Source of the DNA: an uncultured Flammeovirgaceae bacterium
Lineage (GTDB): Bacteria; Bacteroidota; Bacteroidia; Cytophagales; Cyclobacteriaceae
Direction of reading: 5' to 3'
Length of the DNA: 56,874 nt
Assembly (NCBI GenBank): GCA_937884755.1
Contig: CAKZYJ010000075.1
Span: forward strand, 1-56,874
Shown here piece after piece: positions 42,531 to 51,237 of this stretch (position 1 is its first letter; every line of letters begins with the position of its first letter). Position numbers and translations under genes: made by a program. The notes under the pieces were generated by a model. It made no database searches. It was not told the origin of the DNA and worked only from the letters and a program-made list of their open reading frames with translations.

Positions 42531-43241
42531 TCAGTCGCGGCGAATGAGCTGAGCTTGAAACCATTCGGTAGTATCTGAAGCTGGTTCAACAAATAGCGTA
42601 TCGCTTACTAAATGCACCTGCCAGTTTTGCTTTAATCTGCGATCCAGTTCGCTTAGTTGCACCCGGTTTTGATCCAGTTGCCAATGTCCCGCAAATGTCT
42701 GAAATTTTCCTTCGCCGCTCTGGTAATCGCCACCGTACTCAAACGTGAGCCAAACTGCCTCTTTTTTGTTGGCCGGATAAAAAATGGTGTCATGCTGGTT
42801 AGTCCACCGGAAAAAGTACCAGGTGCCGGGTAAGTTAGTAGTTAGATTAGGAGCTTTCTTCTTAATTTTAGGCATCTCCTCAGTACGCGTGAGGGTAATC
42901 CGTTTGGTTCGATTTTCCAGAATTAACAAGTCGGTACCAAAAGTTACCTTCCAGCGTAGCGTATCATTCTCAGCAGCCGGAATTAGAAACAGATTTCCAT
43001 TGGGACTAAGGCGCCATGCGCCTTCTTCATGCTGATTGGTTGAAAATAGTCCTGTTTCAGTGAACCGAATAGCTGACCCCCATTGTATGGGTTCATACCG
43101 CAAAGTTGCCTTACGCGTACGATCCATTCCATCTACCAAAAACTGCTCAATCTGCCAGGTGCCAAACAGACGCTGGGGAGTAGGGGAAGAACAGCCGGAA
43201 AGTATCAGAATAGTAAGGCAAAAGAAAAAAAGTAGCTTCAT
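42531..43241 (-). CDS. Lipocalin-like lipoprotein
   Basis: About 236 residues; lipobox LSGC with cysteine 17 when started at 43241 (an upstream in-frame start adds 16 residues before the signal peptide and was rejected). Two repeats of a lipocalin-like pattern are visible: LFGTWQIEQFLVDG ... GAWRLSPNGNLFLIPAAE and PGTWYFFRWTNQHDT ... GHWQLDQNRVQLSELDRR. Function unknown. Confidence 0.72.
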   Translation of the reverse strand: MKLLFFFCLTILILSGCSSPTPQRLFGTWQIEQFLVDGMDRTRKATLRYEPIQWGSAIRFTETGLFSTNQHEEGAWRLSPNGNLFLIPAAENDTLRWKVTFGTDLLILENRTKRITLTRTEEMPKIKKKAPNLTTNLPGTWYFFRWTNQHDTIFYPANKKEAVWLTFEYGGDYQSGEGKFQTFAGHWQLDQNRVQLSELDRRLKQNWQVHLVSDTLFVEPASDTTEWFQAQLIRRD

Positions 43242-43436
43242 GTATACACTTTGATGCGGTGCGAAAGTATGAAAAAGTAAGTAGTACAAGGACGTATTGC
43301 AGTGAATGGTTTCCTTGATGCAGTAAGTTTACTAACGCTAAAAAGTCATTATGGATACAATGCTGTAATTTCTCGGGATTTTGAGTTATAAATAGGCTAA
43401 ATTTTCTAACTTCTAGTCGGTTTTCTGCAATCACTT

Positions 43437-44003
43437 ATGTTTCGCTTTTCAATTTATACCCTGTCCATCGTCTTTCTCTTCGGAGTGGTGGCTCTTCTTG
43501 GTTGTCAACCAGAAGAAGATGAGGTTGCACCTACATTAGAGCAACAGCTTTCGGTTGAGTGGCAACTATGTTCTCTAGATGCTACCATTCAGGTAGATGG
43601 CGAGGATTACACGATCTTTCTAGCTCAATTCGCTGAGTCTTTTGGACTTGTACCAGAAGAAGTAGCTATCGGTTTACTTTTATTGGAAGGCCGAATTACT
43701 CAGGAATTGCTAGCGCGTGAGCCAGTATTAAATCTTCACACTGAGCATTCGTTTGATTTTCAACAGACTGATGCTGAGCCGCTAACGGGTAGTTGGCAAC
43801 TCAATCAAGATAGCATGCAGTTGGAGCTAATATCGGAGGCGCAAGAGAGGCTGACATTATCTGTCTTATCGTTTGAAGAAACCGAAATGACGTTGCTAAT
43901 GGAAGAGAGTACGAGCACACTGTTTGGTTTTCCCCAATTTCCTGAGCAGTTAGAACTACAAATTGAAACGGATTGGAAGATGAATCAGCCTGAGAATGAA
44001 TGA
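43437..44003 (+). CDS. Lipocalin-like lipoprotein
   Basis: A 188-residue lipoprotein (ALLGC, cysteine 23). The pattern VEWQLCSLDATIQVDG ... GSWQLNQDSMQLELI ... LSVLSFEETEMTLLME follows lipocalin-like domains of Bacteroidetes. It is encoded on the strand opposite to the similar lipoprotein at 42531-43241. Function unknown. Confidence 0.68.
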   Translation: MFRFSIYTLSIVFLFGVVALLGCQPEEDEVAPTLEQQLSVEWQLCSLDATIQVDGEDYTIFLAQFAESFGLVPEEVAIGLLLLEGRITQELLAREPVLNLHTEHSFDFQQTDAEPLTGSWQLNQDSMQLELISEAQERLTLSVLSFEETEMTLLMEESTSTLFGFPQFPEQLELQIETDWKMNQPENE

Positions 44004-44108
44004 TTGAAGGTTGCACACAAATCTATAGTAGGCTCAAATCAGTATAAAATCTTTGGCGATAAGCTAAGGGAGGTTAACTTCCAGCATTACTGATACCTAT
44101 CAAACTCT

Positions 44109-45581
44109 ATGAAATACTACCTTTCCTGCTTTGCGGTCAGTACAATACTCTATTTTACAGCTTGTACTTCCGAATCATCTACCGATCAGCAAAACCTAAT
44201 GATAGCCCCCTTGGAGCCGGTACCATCTCAAGCTCAAGTGGATTGGCATCAGATGGAACTGAATGCTATCATTCACTTTACAACCAATAACTTCACCGAT
44301 AAAGAGTGGGGCTACGGTGATGAAAGCCCGGAGATATTCAATCCTACTGATTTTGATGCCGAGCAGTGGGTGAGCATACTCAAAGAAGTTGGCTTCCAGG
44401 GAGTAATTCTCACTTGTAAGCACCACGATGGCTTTTGCCTTTGGCCCAGCGAATATACCGATCATTCGGTAGAGCAAAGCCCTTGGCGCAACGGGGAAGG
44501 CGATGTAGTGGGTGCTTTGGAAGAAGCCTGTCGGAAGCACGGTCTCGAGTTTGGAGTATATCTTTCGCCCTGGGACCGTAACCGAGAGGATTACGGACAG
44601 CCTTCGTACATCACGTACTACCGCAATCAATTAGAAGAATTGTTTACGAACTACGGTCCGGTGTTCGAAATGTGGTTCGACGGGGCCAACGGAGGGGATG
44701 GTTACTACGGCGGAGCTCGAGAAACTCGGCAGATTGATCGGCAGACTTACTACGACTGGCCTGCTACTCTAGACTTGGTTCGCGAACTACAGCCTGAACC
44801 GGAAGTACTTTTCTTTAGCGATGCCGGACCGGGAGTCCGCTGGGTAGGTAACGAGCGAGGCATTGCCGGTGAAACTAACTGGAATACTATTACGGCCGAC
44901 ACGCTTTTTGCGGGAAAAAGCGGAATTAACGATCTGCTGGCTACTGGTTCACCCGATGGCACTTCCTGGATACCGGCTGAAGTGGATGTCTCAATTCGTC
45001 CGGGTTGGTTTTATCATGCCGATGAAGATTCACTGGTGAAAACTCCGGAGCAACTGTTTGATATTTACCTTTCTTCCGTAGGGCGAGGCTCTACATTGTT
45101 GCTTAATATTCCCCCCGACCGACGAGGCTTGCTACAGGAAAACGATGTGGCATCCTTGCGGGGTTGGCGAAAACTACTCGATGAAGCCTTTGCCAATAAT
45201 TTGGCAAAAGGAGTAACTGCAACAGCCGATAGCCATCGAGGAGAAAATGCTGAATTTACGGCTACGAATGTTACCGACAATGACTTTGAAACTTACTGGG
45301 CTACCGATGATGGCGTCACTAGCGGTAACATTGAAATGGATTTAGGCCAAGAACAGACCGTTCAGTACGTAATGCTTCAGGAGTATATTCCGCTAGGTCA
45401 ACGGGTCAGCAAGTTCTCGGTAGAAGCCTGGCAAAATGACGAATGGCAGACCATTGCTCAAGCTACTACTATCGGCTACAAACGCATTCTTCCCATTGAT
45501 TCAGTAAGAACCAGCAAAATCCGAGTCAATATTGAGGAGGCCCAGGCTTGCCCGGTGATTTCTGAGGTAAAGGTTTTTTAG
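44109..45581 (+). CDS. Alpha-L-fucosidase, GH29, with C-terminal F5/8 type C domain
   Basis: A 490-residue lipoprotein (FTAC, cysteine 19). The GH29 catalytic barrel covers about 40-350: MELNAIIHFTTNNFTDKEWG, LTCKHHDGFCLWPSEYTDHS, VYLSPWDRN, and MWFDGANGGDGYYGG, where the Asp of WFDG is the family's nucleophile. The C-terminal domain (about 365-490, DNDFETYWATDDGVTSGNIE) is a discoidin-type carbohydrate-binding domain. It removes terminal fucose from glycans. It converges with nagB-lmbE. Confidence 0.93.
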   Translation: MKYYLSCFAVSTILYFTACTSESSTDQQNLMIAPLEPVPSQAQVDWHQMELNAIIHFTTNNFTDKEWGYGDESPEIFNPTDFDAEQWVSILKEVGFQGVILTCKHHDGFCLWPSEYTDHSVEQSPWRNGEGDVVGALEEACRKHGLEFGVYLSPWDRNREDYGQPSYITYYRNQLEELFTNYGPVFEMWFDGANGGDGYYGGARETRQIDRQTYYDWPATLDLVRELQPEPEVLFFSDAGPGVRWVGNERGIAGETNWNTITADTLFAGKSGINDLLATGSPDGTSWIPAEVDVSIRPGWFYHADEDSLVKTPEQLFDIYLSSVGRGSTLLLNIPPDRRGLLQENDVASLRGWRKLLDEAFANNLAKGVTATADSHRGENAEFTATNVTDNDFETYWATDDGVTSGNIEMDLGQEQTVQYVMLQEYIPLGQRVSKFSVEAWQNDEWQTIAQATTIGYKRILPIDSVRTSKIRVNIEEAQACPVISEVKVF

Positions 45582-45629
45582 CTTTTACTCAAAACCTCAA
45601 TTAGCACTTTGTCCATCAGGTTTACGATG

Positions 45630-47546
45630 CTAGAAAATATGCCGAACAAAGCCTTCAATGGCTTCGTATTCAGCTAGTCCCAGATCATCGTAGGCGCGGG
45701 CAGTTGCCTGATTACGGTCTTCAGCGCGTTGCCAGAACTCCCGTGGGTCGGAGCCGGGGAAGAGCGGACGATCTTTCTGCGACTGGTGCTTGAAGATGGC
45801 TCGCCGCTTCCGCATCAGTTCTATCGGGCTAATAGGTACAGCCATTTCAATCTGATGAATATCCCATTCTTGCCAGGCACCGCGGTAGAGCCATACGTAG
45901 CAGTCATCTAACCAGGCTTCACCCTTCAGTCGGTCTAAAGCGGCAAAGATGGCGTTTAAGCAAACCCGGTGAGTACCGTGGGGATCAGACAGATCGCCGG
46001 CTGCGTAAATCTGATGAGGCTTGATCTTCTGTAGCAGATCATAGGTTAACTGAATATCCTCTTCACCCAAGGGCTTCTTCCGAACTTTACCGGTTTCGTA
46101 GAAAGGCATATCCATGAAGTGCGCATTTTCATCGGGGATACCGCAGTAACGACAGGCTGCCTTAGCTTCGCCTCTACGGATAAGTCCCTTGATCAACTGT
46201 ACCGGACGCGGATCAGACTGCCCCGGTTCTTTACTTTCCATAGCCTCAAACACCTCTTCAAAGAGCGTATCAATGCGTTCGTTCTGTAAGTTAAAAGCTT
46301 CTTTAAAATCCTTAGCGAAATCAGCAAAACGAAGGGCATCGTCATCAAACACGGCGATATTGCCCGAAGTCTGATAGGCTACGTATACTTCGTGTCCCTG
46401 ATCTACCAATCGCAGTAATGTTCCACCCATTGAGATTACATCATCGTCGGGATGAGGACTGAATATCACTACCCGTTTAGGGTGAGGTTGAGCGCGTTCG
46501 GGGCGCTGGCTGTCGTCAGCATTAGGTTTACCACCCGGCCAACCAGTGATGGTGTGTTGTAATTCATTAAATACCCGAATATTGATGTCGTAGGCTGGGC
46601 CATGATCAGCAATCAGATCGCTCATCCCATTTTCGTTATAATCTTCGGGGGTGAGTTTGAGAATAGGTTTGTCTACTTTACCGCATAACCAGACCACTGC
46701 TTTGCGTGTAAGTGGTAGTGTCCAGTCGCAGGGGCCTACCAGCCAGGGAGTTTTTACGCGGGTTAGTTCGGCTGCGGATCCTTCGTCAATAATAATATCC
46801 GACTGAGGGTGGTTTTGCAGGAACGTAGCGGGTACCTGATCGGTAATAGGGCCTTCTACCGCTTTCTGAATTACGCCCGCCTTGCCTTCGCCCCAAGCCA
46901 TTAGGATAACCCGCCGGGCTTCCATAATTGATTTCACCCCCATAGTGATGGCGCGGCGGGGTACGAACTCTTCGCCGAAGAAATCGCTAGCGGCGGCAAC
47001 ACGGGTGGTTTTATCCAGGTTGATCAGGCGGGTACGAGAAGCTTCTCGCGAACCCGGTTCGTTAAATCCAATGTGTCCGGTGCGGCCAATCCCCAGCAAT
47101 TGCAGGTCAATGCCTCCAGCATCCTGAATCATCTGCTCGTATTTAGCGCAGTATTCTCCTATTTCTTCAATGGGAGTGGTGCCGTCGGGCACGTGAACAT
47201 TGCTCTTGTCAATATCCACATGGTCAAACAAATATTCGTTCATGAAGCGAACGTAGCTCTGCAGCTTATCGGGCTCCATGGGGTAGTACTCATCCAGGTT
47301 GAAGGTGATAACGTTCTTAAAGCTCAATCCTTCTTCTTCGTACATGCGAACCAGTTCGTCGTAAACTCGAGTAGGAGAGGAACCGGTAGCTAGTCCCAGC
47401 ACACAGTTTTCACCTGCTTGTTGTTTCTCCTCAATCAGGTGGCGAATGGTTTTGGCGATCTCTAAAGATGCGGTGCCCGCGTCTTCGTAAATGGTGGTAG
47501 GTATCTTCTCAAATTGTCGCTCTAGAGCGTTGGCAGAATTCATCAT
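45630..47546 (-). CDS. nagB: Glucosamine-6-phosphate deaminase fused to a PIG-L/LmbE-type deacetylase domain
   Basis: About 638 residues. Residues 15-290 form NagB (AIxxLIEEKQQAGENCVLGL, TFNLDEYYPM with the catalytic Asp-Glu, GIGRTGHIGFNEPGS), which turns glucosamine-6-P into fructose-6-P and ammonia. Residues about 385-600 form a PIG-L/LmbE domain with zinc-binding FSPHPDDDVISMGG and LSDPHGTHRVC. The fusion is known in Bacteroidetes; the LmbE half is presumably a deacetylase acting on an amino-sugar derivative. Start set at 47546 (ATG ATG pair); an upstream start at 47687 adds 47 non-conserved residues. Confidence 0.92.
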   Translation of the reverse strand: MMNSANALERQFEKIPTTIYEDAGTASLEIAKTIRHLIEEKQQAGENCVLGLATGSSPTRVYDELVRMYEEEGLSFKNVITFNLDEYYPMEPDKLQSYVRFMNEYLFDHVDIDKSNVHVPDGTTPIEEIGEYCAKYEQMIQDAGGIDLQLLGIGRTGHIGFNEPGSREASRTRLINLDKTTRVAAASDFFGEEFVPRRAITMGVKSIMEARRVILMAWGEGKAGVIQKAVEGPITDQVPATFLQNHPQSDIIIDEGSAAELTRVKTPWLVGPCDWTLPLTRKAVVWLCGKVDKPILKLTPEDYNENGMSDLIADHGPAYDINIRVFNELQHTITGWPGGKPNADDSQRPERAQPHPKRVVIFSPHPDDDVISMGGTLLRLVDQGHEVYVAYQTSGNIAVFDDDALRFADFAKDFKEAFNLQNERIDTLFEEVFEAMESKEPGQSDPRPVQLIKGLIRRGEAKAACRYCGIPDENAHFMDMPFYETGKVRKKPLGEEDIQLTYDLLQKIKPHQIYAAGDLSDPHGTHRVCLNAIFAALDRLKGEAWLDDCYVWLYRGAWQEWDIHQIEMAVPISPIELMRKRRAIFKHQSQKDRPLFPGSDPREFWQRAEDRNQATARAYDDLGLAEYEAIEGFVRHIF

Positions 47547-47761
47547 CGGTAGTGTTAGGAAGTGTTTGAGTAAGCTGTAAAAGTAACGAGGATTTTGCCA
47601 ATCTGCAATGAGATTCGCCAGCGTATTGGCCTGAGTCCTATTGACAGCTTTCGTTGGTGAATTAGATTTTAGAGCACCATTGACCAAGGACTCACCAGCT
47701 TACCACTGCATATCCTTCAATATCCAGAAGCCGACAGTTATAACACTAATATCCTCTCTAC

Positions 47762-47879
47762 GTCATCCCTGGCAAGCGAAGCGCGACCAGGGATCTCGAG
47801 AATCAACCGCTCCAGATCCTGTTCCACAGCGGCCAGATAACGCCTTTCACTACGTTACAGCCGTTTCCGGGATGACGGG
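47762..47879. repeat. Extragenic palindromic repeat
   Basis: Begins CGTCATCCCTGGCAAGCG, contains CCAGGGATCTCGAGA in the middle and ends GTTTCCGGGATGACGGG. Member of the same dispersed family as 28156-28257, less perfect. The 473-bp gap 47547-48019 otherwise shows no gene. Confidence 0.75.
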
Positions 47880-48019
47880 TTGGGGGATGGTTGGGGATCA
47901 CGGGGCTTTGTTTGCTAAAATCACTACCCCAGAAAGCAACAATGGATGGCCAGTAGTCACCAACTATCCATTGTCAATAACATCTTACTCCTTGCGCCTC
48001 GCGCCCCGCTCCCTGCTAA

Positions 48020-48658
48020 TTACCCTGCGGTGATACCGAGAGATTCTAGCTGCTGAGGGTTTTTGGCGTAGACGAACTTAGCGGTGCGGATAAAGTCTTC
48101 CATCCACTCTTCTAAGCGGGCTAGGGTTTCGTCGCGCTGTTGCTTGCTGATTTGGGTAGCCCCCTTACGGTGGGTCTGGCTTACCCGTGCATCGCGAACG
48201 GCCTGAATTTGCTCTTTGGCCTGCTCAATGCTAGCCGCCGTAACGCCGTGGTTCTTCATAAGAGGTAGCGCCTCGGGCAGGTTGTTATAGAACGATTCCG
48301 TCTGCTCCAGCCAACCATTAAGCGATTTCTCGCGGATACCATTAAGTTGAAGGGTACGCCACAGATCGCGGTCTTTAGGAATGGCTAAGCGGGCAATTTT
48401 GACGTGGAATATATAGGTGGCATTGGCTGTTTCCTGAGCCAATTGCAACGCATCGGTGGCTCCACATTGGTCGCCAATGGCCTGCTGATAGGCCTGCTGT
48501 TGCTCCTTAAATTCACTCACTAACCCTACCCCCTCGGTCATTCGGTCGGCATTGTAGCCCTGCTTGGCGAGTTCTTTAGTAATGGTAACATCCGCCCGGG
48601 CAGCGTCAATAGTAAGCTGCCAGTCCTGAATAGAATCACTAATACCTTTGTTTCGCAT
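48020..48658 (-). CDS. Uncharacterised alpha-helical protein (paralogue of 21307-21951)
   Basis: About 212 residues; the start at 48658 (MRNKGISDSI) is preferred to 48691, which adds a hydrophobic-looking 11-residue leader with no clear role. Shared motifs with 21307-21951: QGYNADRMTEG, IFHVKIARLAI, WRTLQLNGIREKSL, FYNNLP, HGVTAASIEQAK, and PQQLESLGI at the C-terminus. No named family recognised. No membrane segment. Flanked by palindromic repeat copies on both sides. Confidence 0.8.
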   Translation of the reverse strand: MRNKGISDSIQDWQLTIDAARADVTITKELAKQGYNADRMTEGVGLVSEFKEQQQAYQQAIGDQCGATDALQLAQETANATYIFHVKIARLAIPKDRDLWRTLQLNGIREKSLNGWLEQTESFYNNLPEALPLMKNHGVTAASIEQAKEQIQAVRDARVSQTHRKGATQISKQQRDETLARLEEWMEDFIRTAKFVYAKNPQQLESLGITAG

Positions 48659-48977
48659 AACGCTGTAAACATTAATTGTAAAACATAACACCCTAAATGG
48701 TTAGGAGAAGAAAAGAGGGGAAGCCGCTATTCATACACCTGTTTTAGCCAAGACTTCCCTATCCCTATCGTCACTACGAGTGGTGGTCGCCACGCGGTAG
48801 TATCCTTTGAGCAACACCTGTGGTACTATATAGGAGACCGCTTCATCTCTTCACTTCGCGTACGGCGACCGCTCGCCCCACGCTGGGCGCGGTGACGTAA
48901 TACTTATTTTCTCTTATTCTCAACCATTAATTGTACAAATCTAAGTGTATTTATAATAATATAAATATAATATTGTA

Positions 48978-49220
48978 CTAATTCCTTACAAGGAAATAGT
49001 CGGCCGAAGAATATTTGGCAAAACCGCTGATATTACAGTAAAGTGGCAAGTAAATACGTCTGTTTTTCTGGGGATATTCGTAGATCACTGTCACTTTATA
49101 CTTATCCCCACCGGGATAAGCGTTGAGCGACGTCACTTTATACTCATCCCCGCCGGGATAAGCGTTGAGCGACCTCACTTTATACTTATCCCCGCCGGGA
49201 TAAGCGTTGAGCGACCTCAC
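48978..49220 (-). CDS. Possible small repeat protein or 3' remnant of one
   Basis: The minus-strand frame reads three and a half 14-residue repeats of the form SLNAYPGGDKYKVR, then VIYEYPQKNRRIYLPLYCN and ends in YSSADYFLVRN. The first possible start is a GTG at 49220 inside a repeat, with a stop (TAG) shortly upstream, and no ATG, so this may be a 3' remnant. The strand-like pattern faintly recalls 14-residue beta-repeat domains (septoil knot type) of Bacteroidetes, but this is only a resemblance. Confidence 0.3.
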   Translation of the reverse strand: MRSLNAYPGGDKYKVRSLNAYPGGDEYKVTSLNAYPGGDKYKVTVIYEYPQKNRRIYLPLYCNISGFAKYSSADYFLVRN

Positions 49221-49239
49221 TTTATACTTATCCCCACCG
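49092..49239. repeat. 42-bp tandem repeat, 3.5 units
   Basis: Units at 49092-49133, 49134-49175, 49176-49217 and a partial unit 49218-49239, differing at one to three positions each. The unit is exactly 14 codons and open on both strands. The rest of the gap 48659-49494 holds a palindromic cluster near 48770-48895 (CGTCACTACG ... GCGGTGACG) and nothing else I can support. Confidence 0.9.
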
Positions 49240-49494
49240 AAACAACCCCTTCGCTACGCTTATCAGATGACAAATTGTCTAAATTTACCGCTACACTACC
49301 AGCCACACCCCTAAAATTATTCCTCCCTCACCCCAAATCTTGCATCCCATACCTAACCACCACCCTACACGTCATAGAAGCATAATCAAGTTGTTGGTAG
49401 TAATACGAAGAAATAACGGTTAACAGTCTAGAGAAATTGCAAATACTGCCTACATGCACTTAATTTGTTTGATAGCAAACATAAATTCATATCA

Positions 49495-50148
49495 ATGGGA
49501 TGGAAAGCATCTTGCATTTTTGTTAAGAGTCCAGAATTTGCTGATGATAGTAAAGTTCTACACTCATTAGGTATAGATAAAGTTGATGCAATAGGTACTG
49601 AAACCTTTGACAATAGTATTTACCCCAAACCCAGATATATTTATATTGGCACTTATAACAATACTCACATTATTTGTTATGAAGGAATTCCTTCTGAATG
49701 TTACTCGATCCCCAAGCAACTTACTGAATTTGAGAAAGGGTTGACCAGCATTTACACTGATGCAGAAATATTTATCTTTTCACTGCATAGTGTGGTAAAC
49801 CATTACGCTTTTGCCTTAATTGATTGCAGCATGAAAGTAAGAGCCAAGTGCGGTGATGCAGATAACCCTCTCATAATTGACTATGGCGACCCCTTAGAAG
49901 AAGAAAAAGAGTTACTTGCTAGGGCAAAAGTAGATTCAAAAGGGCAAAGACTATTTTATTTTGATGATTTTCCCAATGAACCTTTTACCGAAGATCAAGT
50001 AGGTGAAAATTTTATCTTTAGTATATCAGCTAGATATCTGGGAGATTCATTAGATGCTTATAACCAAGAATTGTTTGAAGAAGAAATAATGCGTGGTTAC
50101 AAAATTAAGAAAGCTAATATATTCAGCTCCATATTTAAGCGTTTGTAG
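49495..50148 (+). CDS. Hypothetical protein, soluble, AT-rich gene
   Basis: About 217 residues beginning MGWKASCIFVKSPE; an in-frame TTG at 49465 is less likely. The protein is an alpha/beta type: IYIGTYNNTHIICYEGIPSE, IFIFSLHSVVNHYAFALIDC, RAKCGDADNPLIIDYGDPLE. The start and the conserved-looking RAKxGDxxxP segment faintly resemble DUF6928-type proteins, but I do not assign it. No signal peptide. Base composition is clearly lower in GC than the surrounding housekeeping genes, suggesting transfer. Confidence 0.7.
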   Translation: MGWKASCIFVKSPEFADDSKVLHSLGIDKVDAIGTETFDNSIYPKPRYIYIGTYNNTHIICYEGIPSECYSIPKQLTEFEKGLTSIYTDAEIFIFSLHSVVNHYAFALIDCSMKVRAKCGDADNPLIIDYGDPLEEEKELLARAKVDSKGQRLFYFDDFPNEPFTEDQVGENFIFSISARYLGDSLDAYNQELFEEEIMRGYKIKKANIFSSIFKRL

Positions 50149-50186
50149 CCGATGAACAACTGAAACAATGAGCCATATGCTGCCCC

Positions 50187-50205
50187 GCTATTTGTAGTGT
50201 TCCGA
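50187..50205 (+). repeat. 19-bp direct repeat, left copy
   Basis: GCTATTTGTAGTGTTCCGA; one base differs from 51082-51100. Together they bracket the toxin-antitoxin relic. Confidence 0.6.
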
Positions 50206-50213
50206 AGGCACAC

Positions 50214-50345
50214 TGCAAATCTTAATGAGAGTAGGGACTTAGTCCGAGATGCGTAGTCATGGACTATACGCCATGATATTACACTCTACTCAGTTGCACG
50301 GAACAAAGTTCCTTTATGTCGTATTAGAATCGCAGTGATCCTGCG
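50214..50345 (+). other. Hairpin-rich noncoding region, possible structured RNA
   Basis: Five perfect short stems lie close together: GAGTAG (50229-50234) with CTACTC (50286-50291) enclosing GGAC-TTA-GTCC (50235-50245) and TCATGG/CCATGA (50257-50262 with 50271-50276), then GGAAC-AAA-GTTCC (50300-50312) and CGCAG/CTGCG (50331-50345). An outer TGCAA/TTGCA (50214-50218 with 50294-50298) extends the first stem into a three-way junction. No open frame covers it. Confidence 0.4.
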
Positions 50346-50438
50346 GAATACTACCATTAGCGCGGAACAATGAATATTCTAGTGTCGGTAGGTATTTATT
50401 CAGACAATCTTTATGCAATTACATTCGTATATTTGAGT

Positions 50439-50678
50439 ATGTCGTACACTGAGAAGCATATTGTAGAGACTTACGCGGGGCTTATGGAAGGGCTAAGTCC
50501 TGAGAGTAAAATTGAGCTTCTTGAAAGTCTAGCAAAGTCGTTGAAGTCTAAGAAAAAGACTACAGAGAAAAACTTTTATCAATCTTTTGGGGCCTTCGTC
50601 TCAGATAAATCAGCCAAAGAAATTGCCGAAGAGATTAAAACTAGCCGGAAATTCAGAAAAAAAGAGATTAAACTCTAA
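50439..50678 (+). CDS. VapB-like antitoxin
   Basis: A 79-residue acidic/basic mixed protein (MSYTEKHIVETYAGLMEGLS to RKKEIKL). Start at 50439; an upstream ATG at 50370 adds 23 residues reading through the noncoding region. The helical first half and tail EEIKTSRKFRKKEIKL are typical of antitoxins paired with PIN toxins in Bacteroidetes. Its stop overlaps the next ATG (TAATG), the usual coupling of antitoxin and toxin. Confidence 0.7.
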   Translation: MSYTEKHIVETYAGLMEGLSPESKIELLESLAKSLKSKKKTTEKNFYQSFGAFVSDKSAKEIAEEIKTSRKFRKKEIKL

Positions 50679-51071
50679 TGCAATATCTGCTAGACACGAG
50701 TATCTGTGTATTTTTTCTCCGAGGAAAGCTGGCTTTAGATGAGATCATCAAAGAGAAAGGGCGGGAAAATTGTTTTGTGTCCGAAATTACTGCATTATGG
50801 AGCCGAAAACAGTGATGATCCCACCAGATCGCATAAAGCAGTAGATAACTTTTTAAAAGGGCTGACTATCATTCCTATTTATGGGTGTATATGACGCTAT
50901 GCTCGCGAAAAAGTGCGACTCAGAAAGATAGGAAAACCTATGCATGATGAATTTGATCTGTTGATTGGTATCACGGCAGTAGAAAACAAGCTTACTCTAG
51001 TAACCGATAATGCTAAAGATTTTAAGCTGATTGATGGTATTCAAATGGAAAACTGGTTTAAGCGGGCCTAA
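50678..51071 (+). pseudogene. Decayed VapC-like PIN-domain toxin
   Basis: Frame 1 gives MQYLLDTSICVFFLRGKLAL with the first PIN Asp and continues to FVSEIT; near 50790-50796 bases are lost and the protein continues in another frame as LLHYGAENSDDPTRSHKAVD, VDNFLKGLTIIPIYG. An in-frame TGA at 50892-50894 interrupts it. The rest reads RYAREKVRLRKIGKPMHDEF, DLLIGITAVENKLTLVTDN, AKDFKLIDGIQMENWFKRA, so the other acidic residues survive. At least one frameshift and one stop make a functional toxin unlikely. Confidence 0.88.
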
Positions 51072-51081
51072 CCACTATCAT

Positions 51082-51100
51082 GCTATTGGTAGTGTTCCGA
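51082..51100 (+). repeat. 19-bp direct repeat, right copy
   Basis: GCTATTGGTAGTGTTCCGA, 18 of 19 positions identical to 50187-50205. Confidence 0.6.
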
Positions 51101-51237
51101 TATACCGTTTATAAGGAAGCTACGTAATATCATAATCAGCAGTAAACATGGAGGCAAACGGAACAAATCAGGGGTGCCTGTTGGAAAAAAGGCGCACATA
51201 CACTTTATTGAGTATATACAACCTATTCATCTGACCC

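Noticed and set aside
49000-49385. Plus-strand open frame through the 42-bp repeats
   Set aside because: It stays open for more than 100 codons but contains no ATG, GTG or TTG before the repeats and gives no protein-like pattern outside them.
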